From the NCBI GenBank assembly GCA_963082975.1, contig OY720348.1, forward strand, positions 14,380,078-14,444,077: a stretch of 64,000 nt of DNA, in the 5' to 3' direction. The notes under the pieces were generated by a model that worked only from the letters and a program-made list of their open reading frames with translations, was not told where the DNA came from and did not search any database. This document shows, piece after piece, positions 48,231 to 60,505 of the stretch. The DNA comes from Labia minor (taxonomy: Eukaryota; Arthropoda; Insecta; Dermaptera; Spongiphoridae). The position numbers were made by a program, and so were the translations under genes. Positions within the stretch are counted from its first letter, which is position 1. Each line of letters opens with the position of its first letter.

Positions 48231-51200
48231 AGCTAGAAAACCTACATGTAGTGTCATCTATTGAGAATAATTAACACTAAATTATTAGAGAACAAATAAT
48301 TTAAAAAAAAATCTAATCAATTTCTATAAATATAATCATAAAATATATAATGATAATATAATCCAAAAATCTTGTTAATTAATAGAAATTAATTAATAAT
48401 TAATTATATATGAAATATTTAAGCCGGCTACATGAATAAGTTACATTTTCATTTATTAAAAATATAATTTTAATTAATTATTTTCCCTCTCTTTAAACAT
48501 ATCCATTGGATTGGTAATTGTATATTATGTAGATATCTTAAATTTGCTTGAAATTGGATGAAAAATATGGATATTTTAATGATAAATATGAAAAACGGGT
48601 GGAAAGTGGGTGGTGAGTGCGCGCGTGCAGCCCTCGTATCAATTGCCTATCTCTAAGGGGCATAGTAAAAATTCACTTTTTTTAAAAAAATATTGATGAA
48701 ATTTTATGACAATCAACCCCTATTTTTTATGATCGGATATTGTTTTAATTGATATTTCTGGTAGGGGGTGTGTGTATAGGGGGAATAAAAATTTCATCCG
48801 TTTTGCTCTAACTCACCCCTAAATACGTTTTTTCTTAGAAAAACACCCTTTTTTCAATTTATTAAAATTTCTCTTAGATATGATTTAATTAATTTCATTA
48901 TCTATAGTTCAACCTTATCTAGGCACTTATATTGAACAATGGTTTTTTCATTTTTTTAAAATTCCAATTCCTTCAGGGTAAATTTCAACCCTTAATTTTT
49001 AACTTTCAATTGAAAAAATAAAACCTTCCCAATAAAATTTTTTATTTTTTTTTTTTTTAAATTATTTAAAAAAATCTATATTTTTATATTAAATTATTTC
49101 TAAATTTCAAAAAACATTAATTAATGAACCTTTATATAAAACAACCCTTTCTTCAAATTATTAAAATTTCTTTTAAAAATGATTTAATTACTTTCACTAT
49201 CTATAGTTTACTCTTATCTCGGTCCTAATCATTAAACATTGGATTTTCTCATTTTTTTTATAAATTCCAATACCTTCATGGTAAATTCCAACCCTTAATT
49301 TTTAACTTTCAATTGAAAAAATAAAACCTTCCCAATAAAATTTTTTAATTTTTTTTTTTTTTAAATTATTTAAAAAAATCTATATTTTTATATTAAATTA
49401 TTTCTAAATTTCAAAAAACATTAATTAAAGAAATATTCATTTTTTACTTAGTCCCTTGGAGATCGGAAATTAAGCTTACGTATGCATTCACGGGGGCAAT
49501 TATTTTGAAATATTAATAGTATTAATATTATTATTATCATTAATTTTTGTAATACTTACAACTAATATTAAAAAAAAATAATAATAAAACTTACTATTAA
49601 TAAAACGAAATCAATTATTATTATATAGTAATATTCCAATATAATAATTAATTATAATTATATTTTCATTTTTTCTTTAACAAAAGAAGTAATTACCCGA
49701 TTAGATTTTTAATATGAATAGTTTGGTTTTTCTATTTAAGCTGGGGTGAGGCCTTCACAGAGTCACTTCTACAAGAGTTGCCAAGTATGAAACATCTCCT
49801 ATATAATATTTTCAAATGATAGTCTCAATTGAATCAAAGATTTACAGAAATAAATAATAATAACAATTATAAATTTTATTAAAAGTAATAATTATGAAAA
49901 TTTAACTCTTTATTTATTATTGTTTAATTTAAATATTGAAATAATTGAAATTCACATGAAATTGAATATATAACAAATTGTTAAGATAAGATTTTAGAAA
50001 AGCTATTTTTTTCATTTGTATATTAATTGAAATATAATTTGTTTAAAAATATGTAGTATAAATGTTTGATCTCTCTTTCATATTTCTATATTAAGATAAA
50101 GAGATAGACATCGTTGAGACGTCGTTATTAGTAATAAAATATTTTTGAATATAAAAATATACATTTTTTTAAATAATTTAAAAAAAATAAAACTAAAAAA
50201 TTTTATTGGGAATGTTTTATTTTTCTCAATAGAATGTTAAAAATTAAGGGTTGGAATTTACCATGAAGGTATTGGAATTTTTAAAAAAAATGAGAAAATC
50301 CAATGTTTAATGATTAGGACCTAGATAAGAGTAAACTATAGATAGTGAAAGTAATTAAATCATTTTTAAAAGAAATTTTAATAATTTGAAGAAAGGGTTG
50401 TTTTATATAAAGGTTCATTAATTAATGTTTTTTGAAATTTAAAAATAATTTAATATAAAAATATAGATTTTTTTAAATAATTTAAAAAAAAAAAAAATTA
50501 AAAAATTTTATTGGGAAGGTTTTATTTTTTCAATTGAAAGTTAAAAATTAAGGGTTGAAATTTACCCTGAAGGTATTGGAATTTTTAAAAAAAATGAGAA
50601 AATCCAATGTTTAATGATTAGGACCTAGATAAGAGTAAACTATAGATAGTGAAAGTAATTAAATCATTTTTAAAAGAAATTTTAATAATTTGAAGAAAGG
50701 GTTGTTTTATATAAAGGTTCATTAATTAAAGTTTTTTGAAATTTAGAAATAATTTAATATAAAAATATAGATTTTTTTAAATAATTTAAAAAAAAAAAAA
50801 ATTAAAAAATTTTATTGGGAAGGTTTTATTTTTTCAATTGAAAGTTAAAAATTAAGGGTTGAAATTTACCCTGAAGGAATTTAAATTTTAAAAAAATGAA
50901 AAAACCATTGTTCAATATAAGTGCCTAGATAAGGTTGAACTATAGATAATGAAATTAATTAAATCATATCTAAGAGAAATTTTAATAAATTGAAAAAAGG
51001 GTGTTTTTCTAAGAAAAAACGTATTTAGGGGTGAGTTAGAGCAAAACGGATGAAATTTTTATTCCCCCTATACATACACCCCCTACCAGAAATATCAATT
51101 AAAACAATATCCGATCATAAAAAATAGGGGTTGATTGTCATAAAATTTCATCAATATTTTTTTAAAAAAAGTGAATTTTTACTATGCCCCTTAGAGATAG

Positions 51201-51959
51201 GCAATTGGCATTATGGCTGCACGCGACCACGAAACACTCACTTTCCCACCCGCTTTTCATATATATCACTATAATTTCTATATTTCTTATATAATACATG
51301 TAAATATAGGATTGTATGGAAAAGACTAATTGAAATCTCCCAACAACGTTTGTATTAATAATACAATCATCCTACATTTATTTATACGCATCTCGTTTCT
51401 ATTTTTTAGATATATATTACAATAATAATTAATAATAAAAATGAAAATCTCATCTCTCATTTTTATTATTATAATTAAATTAATAAAACATATTCTTTTT
51501 TTATTCTTATCTATCTATCTGTCTATCATTTATATATTCTATCTATTCTTATTTTATTTTTATTTTCCTAGCATGATGTGTTTAGAATTCGATAGAATTT
51601 TAACCAATGATGAGTGGAAATAGGAAAAGAAGTGGGAAATAGGAATAAGAAATTAAATTAAAAAGTTTATGAATATTTTTGATTTTCTTTTTATTATAAA
51701 TAATAATTCACATATTCACATATAAACAATATTAGAATATACAAGTAAACATGATAATACATTGATAAATAAAATAATACATAAATTGTTCTCATTTCTC
51801 TTGATATGTGAATTCTGTTTCATCTTTTTTCTTATTTTCTATTCATTGATGAACTTTTCATACTGAAAGTAAAGTTTACATGAGATAAAATTTCGAATTA
51901 AAAGAAATTATTCAAATATTTGTAAAACATATATGTAATAGAATCTTATAAAAAATAAT
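48231..51959 (+). repeat. Array unit 8
   Basis: 3,729 bp with two right-arm sub-repeats (about 50,396 and 50,699). It shares the 'cttatctcggtcctaatc' and 'ttttataaattcc' variants with unit 7, so 7 and 8 look like a duplicated pair. The ATG leader is at 51,441. Confidence 0.9.
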
Positions 51960-53314
51960 AGCTAGAAAACCTACATGTAGTGTCATCTATTGAGAATAAT
52001 TAACACTAAATTATTAGAGAACAAATAATTTAAAAAAAAATCTAATCAATTTCTATAAATATAATCATAAAATATATAATGATAATATAATCCAAAAATC
52101 TTGTTAATTAATAGAAATTAATTAATAATTAATTATATATGAAATATTTAAGCCGGCTACATGAATAAGTTACATTTTCATTTATTAAAAATATAATTTT
52201 AATTAATTATTTTCCCTCTCTTTAAACATATCCATTGGATTGGTAATTGTATATTATGTAGATATCTTAAATTTGCTTGAAATTGGATGAAAAATATGGA
52301 TATTTTAATGATAAATATGAAAAACGGGTGGAAAGTGGGTGGTGAGTGCGCGCGTGCAGCCCTCGTATCAATTGCCTATCTCTAAGGGGCATAGTAAAAA
52401 TTCACTTTTTTTAAAAAAATATTGATGAAATTTTATGACAATCAACCCCTATTTTTTATGATCGGATATTGTTTTAATTGATATTTCTGGTAGGGGGTGT
52501 ATGTATAGGGGGAATAAAAATTTCATCCGTTTTGCTCTAACTCACCCCTAAATACGTTTTTTCTTAGAAAAACACCCTTTTTTCAATTTATTAAAATTTC
52601 TCTTAGATATGATTTAATTAATTTCATTATCTATAGTTCAACCTTATCTAGGCACTTATATTGAACAATGGTTTTTTCATTTTTTTAAAATTCCAATTCC
52701 TTCAGGGTAAATTTCAACCCTTAATTTTTAACTTTCAATTGAAAAAATAAAACCTTCCCAATAAAATTTTTTAATTTTTTTTTTTTTTAAATTATTTAAA
52801 AAAATCTATATTTTTATATTAAATTATTTCTAAATTTCAAAAAACTTTAATTAATGAACCTTTATATAAAACAACCCTTTCTTCAAATTATTAAAATTTC
52901 TCTTAGATATCATTTAATTAATTTCATTATCTATAGTTCAACCTTATCTAGGCACTTATATTCAACAATGCTTTTTTCATTTTTTTAAAATTCCAATTCC
53001 TTCAGGGTAAATTTCAACCCTTAATTTTTAACTTTCAATTGAAAAAATAAAACCTTCCCAATAAAATTTTTTAATTTTTTTTTTTTAAATTATTTAAAAA
53101 AATCTATATTTTTATATTAAATTATTTCTAAATTTCAAAAAACATTAATTAAAGAAATATTCATTTTTTACTTAGTCCCTTGGAGATCGGAAATTAAGCT
53201 TACGTATGCATTCACGGGGGCAATTATTTTGAAATATTAATAGTATTAATATTATTATTATCATTAATTTTTGTAATACTTACAACTAATATTAAAAAAA
53301 AATAATAATAAAAC

Positions 53315-53356
<42 letters not shown>

Positions 53357-53547
53357 TACAGGAGTTGAAAAACCTTCAGAAGGTACCAGTGGGGAGTGCT
53401 TAGTCTAAAGCAGAGATGCGCCCCTCCTGGTTATGTGGGATTTTTACCTCACTAAAAACACTCTCCTGTGGGCCACGGAGAATCCCAGACCGGAACCCTT
53501 TCGGATGACTTCAGTCTGGGCCGAGCTTTGGGCATTTTCGCTTCTCC

Positions 53548-54339
53548 TTAGTCTAAGCACCCCTCATGTCTCTTGGTTCGCAGCACCTCCTCCACAAATT
53601 CAGCTACGGCTTTCCACTTGTCCTTGCTCTGTAGCATTACGGATATGATAGAATCCGGTGCTACAGGTCCGACGCTGGTTGTAAGACTCCTCTTTTTTGT
53701 GATGAACCGCGAGCATTCGAAGAAGGTATGATGAGCGGTATCCTCGCTACCCCGGCACCAGAGACAGAAGGGTGAAGCGACTTTGTTCATTTTAAAAAGG
53801 TATGCCCGGAAGTACCCATGCCCTGTAAGAAATTGGCACAGGTAAAAATTTATATCTCCATGGCCCCTGTCAATCCACGATTTTACGTGAGGGACTAATT
53901 TCCTTGTCCATTGCCCAAGGTTATCTTCCCAACGACTCTGCCAACGCTGTAGTGTTTCTTTCCTTGCCTCTTGCTTGTTATTTCTGGTCAGGAAAATTGT
54001 TCTTCTTTCTTCAGCTAGAAGATCTATAGGAATAACTCCTGCTATTAAGAGAACCGCCTCCCCATCAACCGTTCTATAGGCGCTGGTAATTCTCAAGGCA
54101 CATTTTCGTTGGACCGATAGTAACCTTTTCCTATATTTCTTAATCCTCATGGCAACAGCCCAAATCTCCGATCCATATAACATCATCGACTGGGCAGCCA
54201 CCATAAGCAGTCTTCTCTTGCTCTGACTAGGACCACCGGTATTTGCCATCAGTCTCGACAGAGAGGCCACAGCCTTTGCCGCGTTGTCAGCGATATTCCT
54301 GATATGATTCCAGAAGGTTAATTTGCCATCCAGAATCAT
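53548..54339 (-). pseudogene. C-terminal thumb/CCHC part of the R1-clade ORF2
   Basis: It continues in another frame with LDGKLTFWNHI and reaches a stop at 53,548. Residues 40-90 (KRRLLMVAAQSMMLYGSEIW, then the CALRITSAYRTV block) are typical of the region after the R1 reverse transcriptase. Residues 192-209 (CLWCRGSEDTAHHTFFEC) form a C-x2-C-x8-H-x4-C zinc-knuckle-like motif, usual for R1-type C-termini. About 190 bp of 3' untranslated sequence precede the poly(A). A 71-codon frame on the opposite strand here is a shadow. Confidence 0.93.
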
Positions 54340-54341
54340 AG

Positions 54342-55433
54342 CTACTTAATTGATTTCTTCGCCTGGACCTGCTCAGTGTCGACGACCATTGATATTTCCG
54401 TGGGAATTCTCTTCCGAGTGATAACCACGATTTCCGTCTTTGCCATCGCGAGCTCCAAGCCGTGATCTTCCATCCAGGCTCGAACTCTTCTCATGGTCAT
54501 GTTGAGTTTGAGTTGAGCTAGTTCCGTAGTTCGAGCTGTTATAACTGCGGCCGTGTCGTCTGCGTAGCCCACTAGAAACACATCATCAGGCATGGTAAGA
54601 CGAAGTAAACCATCATATGTGACATTCCACAGGTCCGGACCGAGAATAGACCCTTGCGCAGCTCCTGCAGTAATCCTCTTACGAGCTTTTCCATCGGATG
54701 TTTCATATGTCAAGTTGCGATCCCTAAGATAGTCTCGTATTATTCTTAGAAGATACTCCGGAACATCAAAGTTAACTCGCAGAGCTTGAATCATATCCAC
54801 CCATCTAGCTGTATTGAAGGCATTACGCACGTCCAGAGTGACCAGAAGCACCAATGGTGTGTTCTGTGAACATCCTATATTTCTAGCCTGTTCGACGGCA
54901 TCAACTACTTTAGAGATGGCGCTCATCGTGGAGTACCCTTTACGAAAGCCGTGTTGTCGATGTGAAAGGTCACCAGCAGCTATTATTGCTTCCTGAAGTC
55001 TAGGTTTTAACAACTTTTCCAGTAGCTTCCCTGATGTGTCAAGCATACACAATGGCCGATATGCAGAAGGAGAACCGGGATTTCCTTTCCCCTTAGGAAT
55101 CAAAGCGAGTTTACCCGTCTTCCATCTTGAGGGGAAGATTCCAGTTACCAGGCAGGCATTGTACATTTCAAGAAGAGGCCCGGGTTCTTTTCGGGCAATC
55201 ACTTTGAGTGCCTCAACTGGCACCCCATCTGGTCCAGGAGCCCTCCCACTCTTCATCGATTCAACCGCTGTTTTCAGTTCTTCATTTGTGAAAACTGGAA
55301 AAGCTCCAACCATCGAAGTGACTATCTCCTCCGGTCTTTCCGGATGACTAGGAAATAATGTTTCGACAATTTCTCGCATGGTGTGAGCGTTCATTTTACC
55401 AGAAGAGTTCATGAGGTTCAGCTTTCGCATCAC
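54342..55433 (-). pseudogene. Reverse transcriptase part of the R1-clade ORF2
   Basis: It is in the same frame as the endonuclease, from just after the TGA to a stop at 54,342. Residues from the Met at 55,433: GRAPGPDGVP 63-72, AYRPLCMLDT 124-133, HRQHGFRKGYST 158-169, VTLDVRNAFNT 198-208, AAQGSILGP 258-266, and the active-site GYADDTA 289-295. Palm and finger motifs are all present, and the active site keeps its YADD aspartates. The frame ends early at IK-stop, where R1 proteins continue with a YLG-type block. A one-base shift leads into the next piece. Confidence 0.95.
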
Positions 55434-55493
55434 AATTTTATAGGCATTTCCCCATGGATCGTGATCTACCTCCTCGCAGAGTTTTCGCCAGCT

Positions 55494-56436
55494 TCAGCGC
55501 TTACTCTCTTTGATCGCATTAGCGAGAGCCTTCTTGGCTATTTTGTATTCAGCAGCTAGAGTTGGTGCATCAGATTTGTTTCTGGACCGCTGTGCTCTTC
55601 GCCTAGAAGCTAAAGCTGTGCGTCTTAAGCTCGAAATTTCATCAGTCCACCAATAAGTTTGGCGTCTCCTACCAGGCGGCTTGCGTAAAGGCATCGATGA
55701 TTCACATGCCTTGTATAGAGCTTTCATTATTTTCGCTACCATTTGTTCCAGAGAGTGACGGTCCATGTGCTCAGCTGATTCCGGCGTCACTCCAGCTAAC
55801 CCAGCTCTCCACGACTCCACCAGCTTGTCCTCGTCAAGTTTTGACGTGTTCCAGCGAGGGGCAGGGCGACCACCACCACTTTGCTTTTGTTTCTCATCTG
55901 TAATTTCAAACAGGATGTAGTTATGGTCGCTGGCTGTATAGTCCTCTAGAACCCTCCATCCCTCTACCTTATGCGCCAGACATTCAGAGACCAGAGTAAT
56001 GTCTGGGATCGACATTCCAAAACCAGCTCTTCGGTACGTAGGTGTCATTCCCCTATTCATTACCAAGAGATTTAGCCTAGAGGCCATCTCTAAGGTATAT
56101 TTTCCTCTTGAGTTCTGAGTCTGCATCCCCCACTCCAAAGCCCTAGCGTTAAAATCCCCGGCGACAACAAATGGTCCATTCAGAGCGCGAAGGGCATCCT
56201 CCAGTTTATCTAGCTTTTCCCGGAATTCTCGAATGGGGTCATTCGGCGAGAAATAACAGCTCACGAGAGTCATGTCCCGCATCGCTATCCACACAAAGCC
56301 ATCTCCAGATCCCGTTGCAAGCACTTGTATAGCCCCACCGTCGGCATTCCAGATCGCAGCATAGCCTGAGACATCCACATACCAAGCTGGATCATCCTTA
56401 ATTTTATATGGTTCACTAATCACGACAACTTGAGCA
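55494..56436 (-). pseudogene. Endonuclease (APE-type) part of the R1-clade ORF2
   Basis: The frame is open from the truncation at 56,436 (AQVVVISEPYK) to a TGA at 55,496-55,494. Counting from the Met at 56,423, AGDFNARALEWG is at residues 88-99, PDITLV at 140-145 and SDHNYILFEI at 165-174. These are the catalytic Asp/Asn and the Asp-His pair of the apurinic endonuclease fold that nicks target DNA. The N-terminal catalytic Asn/Glu part of the domain is largely missing. The frame continues after the TGA with SWRKLCEEVD and DPWGNAYK, which in R1-type proteins links endonuclease to reverse transcriptase. The TGA is therefore a mutation and not a natural end. Confidence 0.92.
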
Positions 56437-57800
56437 AATAAAACTTACTATTAATAAAACGAAATCAATTATTATTATATAGTAATATTCCAATATAATA
56501 ATTAATTATAATTATATTTTCATTTTTTCTTTAACAAAAGAAGTAATTACCCGATTAGATTTTTAATATGAATAGTTTGGTTTTTCTATTTAAGCTGGGG
56601 TGAGGCCTTCACAGAGTCACTTCTACAAGAGTTGCCAAGTATGAAACATCTCCTATATAATATTTTCAAATGATAGTCTCAATTGAATCAAAGATTTACA
56701 GAAATAAATAATAATAACAATTATAAATTTTATTAAAAGTAATAATTATGAAAATTTAACTCTTTATTTATTATTGTTTAATTTAAATATTGAAATAATT
56801 GAAATTCACATGAAATTGAATATATAACAAATTGTTAAGATAAGATTTTAGAAAAGCTATTTTTTTCATTTGTATATTAATTGAAATATAATTTGTTTAA
56901 AAATATGTAGTATAAATGTTTGATCTCTCTTTCATATTTCTATATTAAGATAAAGAGATAGACATCGTTGAGACGTCGTTATTAGTAATAAAATATTTTT
57001 GAATATAAAAATATACATTTTTTTAAATAATTTAAAAAAAATAAAACTAAAAAATTTTATTGGGAATGTTTTATTTTTCTCAATAGAATGTTAAAAATTA
57101 AGGGTTGGAATTTACCATGAAGGTATTGGAATTTTTAAAAAAAATGAGAAAATCCAATGTTTAATGATTAGGACCTAGATAAGAGTAAACTATAGATAGT
57201 GAAAGTAATTAAATCATTTTTAAAAGAAATTTTAATAATTTGAAGAAAGGGTTGTTTTATATAAAGGTTCATTAATTAATGTTTTTTGAAATTTAGAAAT
57301 AATTTAATATAAAAATATAGATTTTTTTAAATAATTTAAAAAAAAAAAAAATTAAAAAATTTTATTGGGAAGGTTTTATTTTTTCAATTGAAAGTTAAAA
57401 ATTAAGGGTTGAAATTTACCCTGAAGGAATTGGAATTTTAAAAAAATGAAAAAACCATTGTTCAATATAAGTGCCTAGATAAGGTTGAACTATATATAAT
57501 GAAATTAATTAAATCATATCTAAGAGAAATTTTAATAAATTGAAAAAAGGGTGTTTTTCTAAGAAAAAACGTATCTAGGGGTGAGTTAGAGCAAAACGGA
57601 TGAAATTTTTATTCCCCCTATACACACACCCCCTACCAGAAATATCAATTAAAACAATATCCGATCATAAAAAATAGGGGTTGATTGTCATAAAATTTCA
57701 TCAATATTTTTTTAAAAAAAGTGAATTTTTACTATGCCCCTTAGAGATAGGCAATTGGCATTATGGCTGCACGCGACCACGAAACACTCACTTTCCCACT

Positions 57801-58434
57801 CGCTTTTTATATATATCACTAGAATTTGTATATTTTTCATCCAATTTCAACCCAAGTTTTTTTCTAATCAATAAATATTATTCTTTACCCTATTTCACTA
57901 ATTCAATTTTATTTACTTATATATCTTATAAATTTATATTATTAATCTAATTATTTACCTTTCTGCTGTTTCTCTGTTGTCCCAGCATCTTATGTATCTT
58001 TCTTTTTTTACATCAATTAATTTATTATATGATAATACAAATGTATATCTCATCTTTAATTTTAATTTCTAGAGATTTTGCTTGTTTTATATATTTATAT
58101 TAGTTAAGATAATACAACGATAATTTTAAATCTAATTTTATTTCTTATATAATACATTTAAATATAGTTTTGTATGGAAATGACTAATTCAAATCTCCCA
58201 ACAACGTTTGTATTAATAATACAATCATCCTACATTTCCTTATACGCATCTCTTTTCTATTTTTAGATATATATTACAATAATAATTACTAATAAAAATG
58301 AAAATCTCATCTTTCATTTTTATTTTATTTATTTATTTTTTTTTTTATTCCTATCTATCTATCTGTCTATAACTTTTATTTATTCTATGTATTCCTTATG
58401 CTATTTTTATTGTTATGGCATAATTCAATTAGTA

Positions 58435-58445
<11 letters not shown>
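57801..58445 (+). repeat. Full-length T segment after the array
   Basis: From 'ctttttatatatatcactag' through 'ctgctgtttctctgttgtcc' and 'cagcatcttatgtatcttt' to ATG 58,298 (AAAATCTCATCTTTC). The ~290 bp following 'atatcacta' are present here and at 6,659 but deleted in every array unit. A (TA)n tract follows at 58,437-58,477. Confidence 0.65.
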
Positions 58446-58480
<35 letters not shown>

Positions 58481-58555
58481 TTTTATTTAAAGTGTGTTAA
58501 TATAGTGTTTACTAAAAACTCAATCATCCTACATTTTCTTATCAGCATCATATAT

Positions 58556-59950
58556 ATGATGAATAGAAATTTAAAAGGAAAGGATAGGATATTTAATTTC
58601 AAATAAAAACATCATAACTATTTACATTTGTTGTTTTTTATTTGTAGTTTTTCAAAAATTAAAACAAATTACATATTATAATCATATATAAATAATAACA
58701 ATATAAATACAATAACAAATACAATAAATACAATAAATAAATTGATGGATATTTCTTGAAAGATCTCATCTTGCCTTCTTTTTCTTCTTTCTAATTGATG
58801 TATGGAGTTATCTTTCTGAAAAAATCAAAAAATAAAATTAGATCAATTTTCGTTAAGTATATTAAATATATAAATTATTAAAAAATATAATATAAAATCT
58901 CAGTAATATAATATATAACTAAATAAATATGTAAGAATAACTTTAATTTGAAACTTTGAAAGAAAATATTTTGGAAAGCATATCTCTTTGTTTATTATTA
59001 TTTAATTTAAATCTTTAAATAATTTGAATCCACTTTAACGAAAAAAATAAAATAAATTCTAGGGATGATTATAGAAATCCTTCTTTTTTCAATTTATGTT
59101 AATTGAAATAGTATTTTTTTAAAAATTATGTTGTAAAAATGTTTTCCTTTTAAATTGAAAGTTAAAATAATTAAAAATTTTAAATTTATACTGATTGCTC
59201 TAATACACTTATTTCTGGAACTAAAAACTTAATAGACAGATTAATTAATGTTTTTATATAGATAAACCGTCAAAAAATCGTCAACAAACCTCTTAGTTTG
59301 CAACGATTCAAATATACTTTAAATAATATATAAGTTTTTAAATTGTTGTTGTATTTATTCAATTAAGAGATGTTTAATAAAAATGACAATCTAATAGATA
59401 TAAAAATAAAGAATTTTAATAATATAAAATAATATAAAAAGAAATCTAATTTCAAATGAATAAGTATTAAATTAATTGATATACAAGTATAATTGATTGA
59501 CATTTAATATTTGCTATTATTAAAATAATAAATTGATTTCTTTTCATATTATTTTATTATTTTCAATAACAAAAGAGGACAATTATCGGATTAGAAATGT
59601 AATATTAATATAAAGATATTATCTTTTTTCTATTTAAGCTGAAGTGAGATCTTTCTCTCATTTTGACAAGAACTCTCAAGAAAGCAACATCTCCAATCGA
59701 ATACTCATGGATAACAATTCTAGTCTTGAATGTAATTTTACTTTTAATATTTCTATTACATCATATGTATACAGGTCTATTGAAACACATAGAATTACAT
59801 ATATTTTGATTATTGGATTCAATGAAATATCGAATAATTTTTTCTCATTATACGTGTCTTTTTCCCTTTTCTCTAATCTTTTCTTCATTCCATTTTATTT
59901 TTCCGTTCTCCATGTTGTATCTGCAAACATCAAAAGATTAGTAACATGAA
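58556..59950 (+). repeat. B element copy (partly inside the right inverted arm)
   Basis: Arm 'gatgaatagaaatttaaaag' to 'gatgtatggagttatctttc' (58,556-58,820), a spacer, then the module at 59,560-59,700 with 'ctatttaagctgaagtgag' at 59,630 and 'cattttgacaagaactctc'. The 101-codon frame at 59,644 is identical to the one on the minus strand at 16,705-16,400 because both lie in the inverted arms. It is not conserved in the other B copies, so I do not call it a gene. Confidence 0.7.
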
Positions 59951-60472
59951 CCCTTATTTTATTTAACTTATTAATTGGAAATAAATCGAAATAAAATTAA
60001 CTTCAACTTTCATTTTCTTATCACCACCATTACCATTTCGCTTTTATTTATTAGATATATAATAATGAATAATAATAATGGAAACCTCACATCTCCTATT
60101 TAGTTATCATTTCCTTTCTTTTAAGCATTTTTTTCTATCACTTCGCAATCTTATATACTAAAAAATCTTTCTATCTCTAAATTTTTACTAAAATTATTAT
60201 TATTAATATTTGTGAAATTCATTTCTTATTTAATAGAAAAATGTTCAATTTCACCTGTTAGGCCAATCTGTTTTTTATTTTTATTTTATTCCTGTATTGT
60301 TATGATTTTTCTTGTTTCTCCACTTTCTTTCTGACTTTGGGTGCCTTACTTTAAATATCCAAACGTCTCTTGTATCAATTCATATTTTTTCAATTCATGT
60401 GTCAAAAAATGATTGTAATTAATTGAAAAATGCATAAAATTTAAAATAAAAAAAAATTCAATTTATCTTCTC

Positions 60473-60505
<33 letters not shown>

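Larger units (their letters stand above)
53320..56436 (-). mobile_element. R1-clade non-LTR retrotransposon, 5'-truncated
   Basis: Minus strand. It ends in a 36-nt poly(A) (poly-T at 53,320-53,355 here) and is flanked by a 13-bp target duplication, AATAAAACTTACT, at 53,307-53,319 and 56,437-56,449. Other array units show the empty site with one copy. The remaining 3.1 kb hold the endonuclease (lacking its first residues), the reverse transcriptase and a CCHC-bearing C-terminus. ORF1 and the 5' end are absent. One in-frame TGA and one frameshift break the ORF. GC content near 50% contrasts sharply with the array. Confidence 0.95.
17993..57800 (+). repeat. Tandem array of nine A-element units
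   Basis: Counting from the shared phrase 'agctagaaaacctacatgtag', units begin at 17,999, 24,001, 30,301, 34,148, 37,573, 41,000, 44,506, 48,231 and 51,960. Each unit contains a left A arm ('aacgggtggaaagtgggtgg', 'aaggggcatagtaaaaattc'), a core ('cttagtcccttggagatcgg' and a TATTTAAG module), the inverted right arm ('cccacccgcttttcatatat'), a shortened T segment with ATG leader, and a tail. The basic length is about 3,425 bp. Units are nearly identical apart from the 2,576-bp insertion, the 300-bp sub-repeats, the gap and the retroelement. No unit encodes a recognisable array protein. Confidence 0.95.
51960..57800 (+). repeat. Array unit 9 (split by R1-clade element; end of array)
   Basis: The left arm carries a sub-repeat (52,856-53,100) that is the reverse complement of the variant type found in units 2 and 3. 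The core is interrupted at 53,319/56,437 by the retroelement. The right arm ends at about 57,800, where the array-type text 'cccacccgcttttcatatat' gives way to 'cccactcgctttttatatat' and a full T segment. Without the insertion the unit is about 2.7 kb because the array-type tail is absent. Confidence 0.9.

Noticed and set aside
54814..55347. Plus-strand open frames opposite the reverse transcriptase
   Set aside because: These are shadows of the GC-rich minus-strand ORF2; they contain no recognisable motif.
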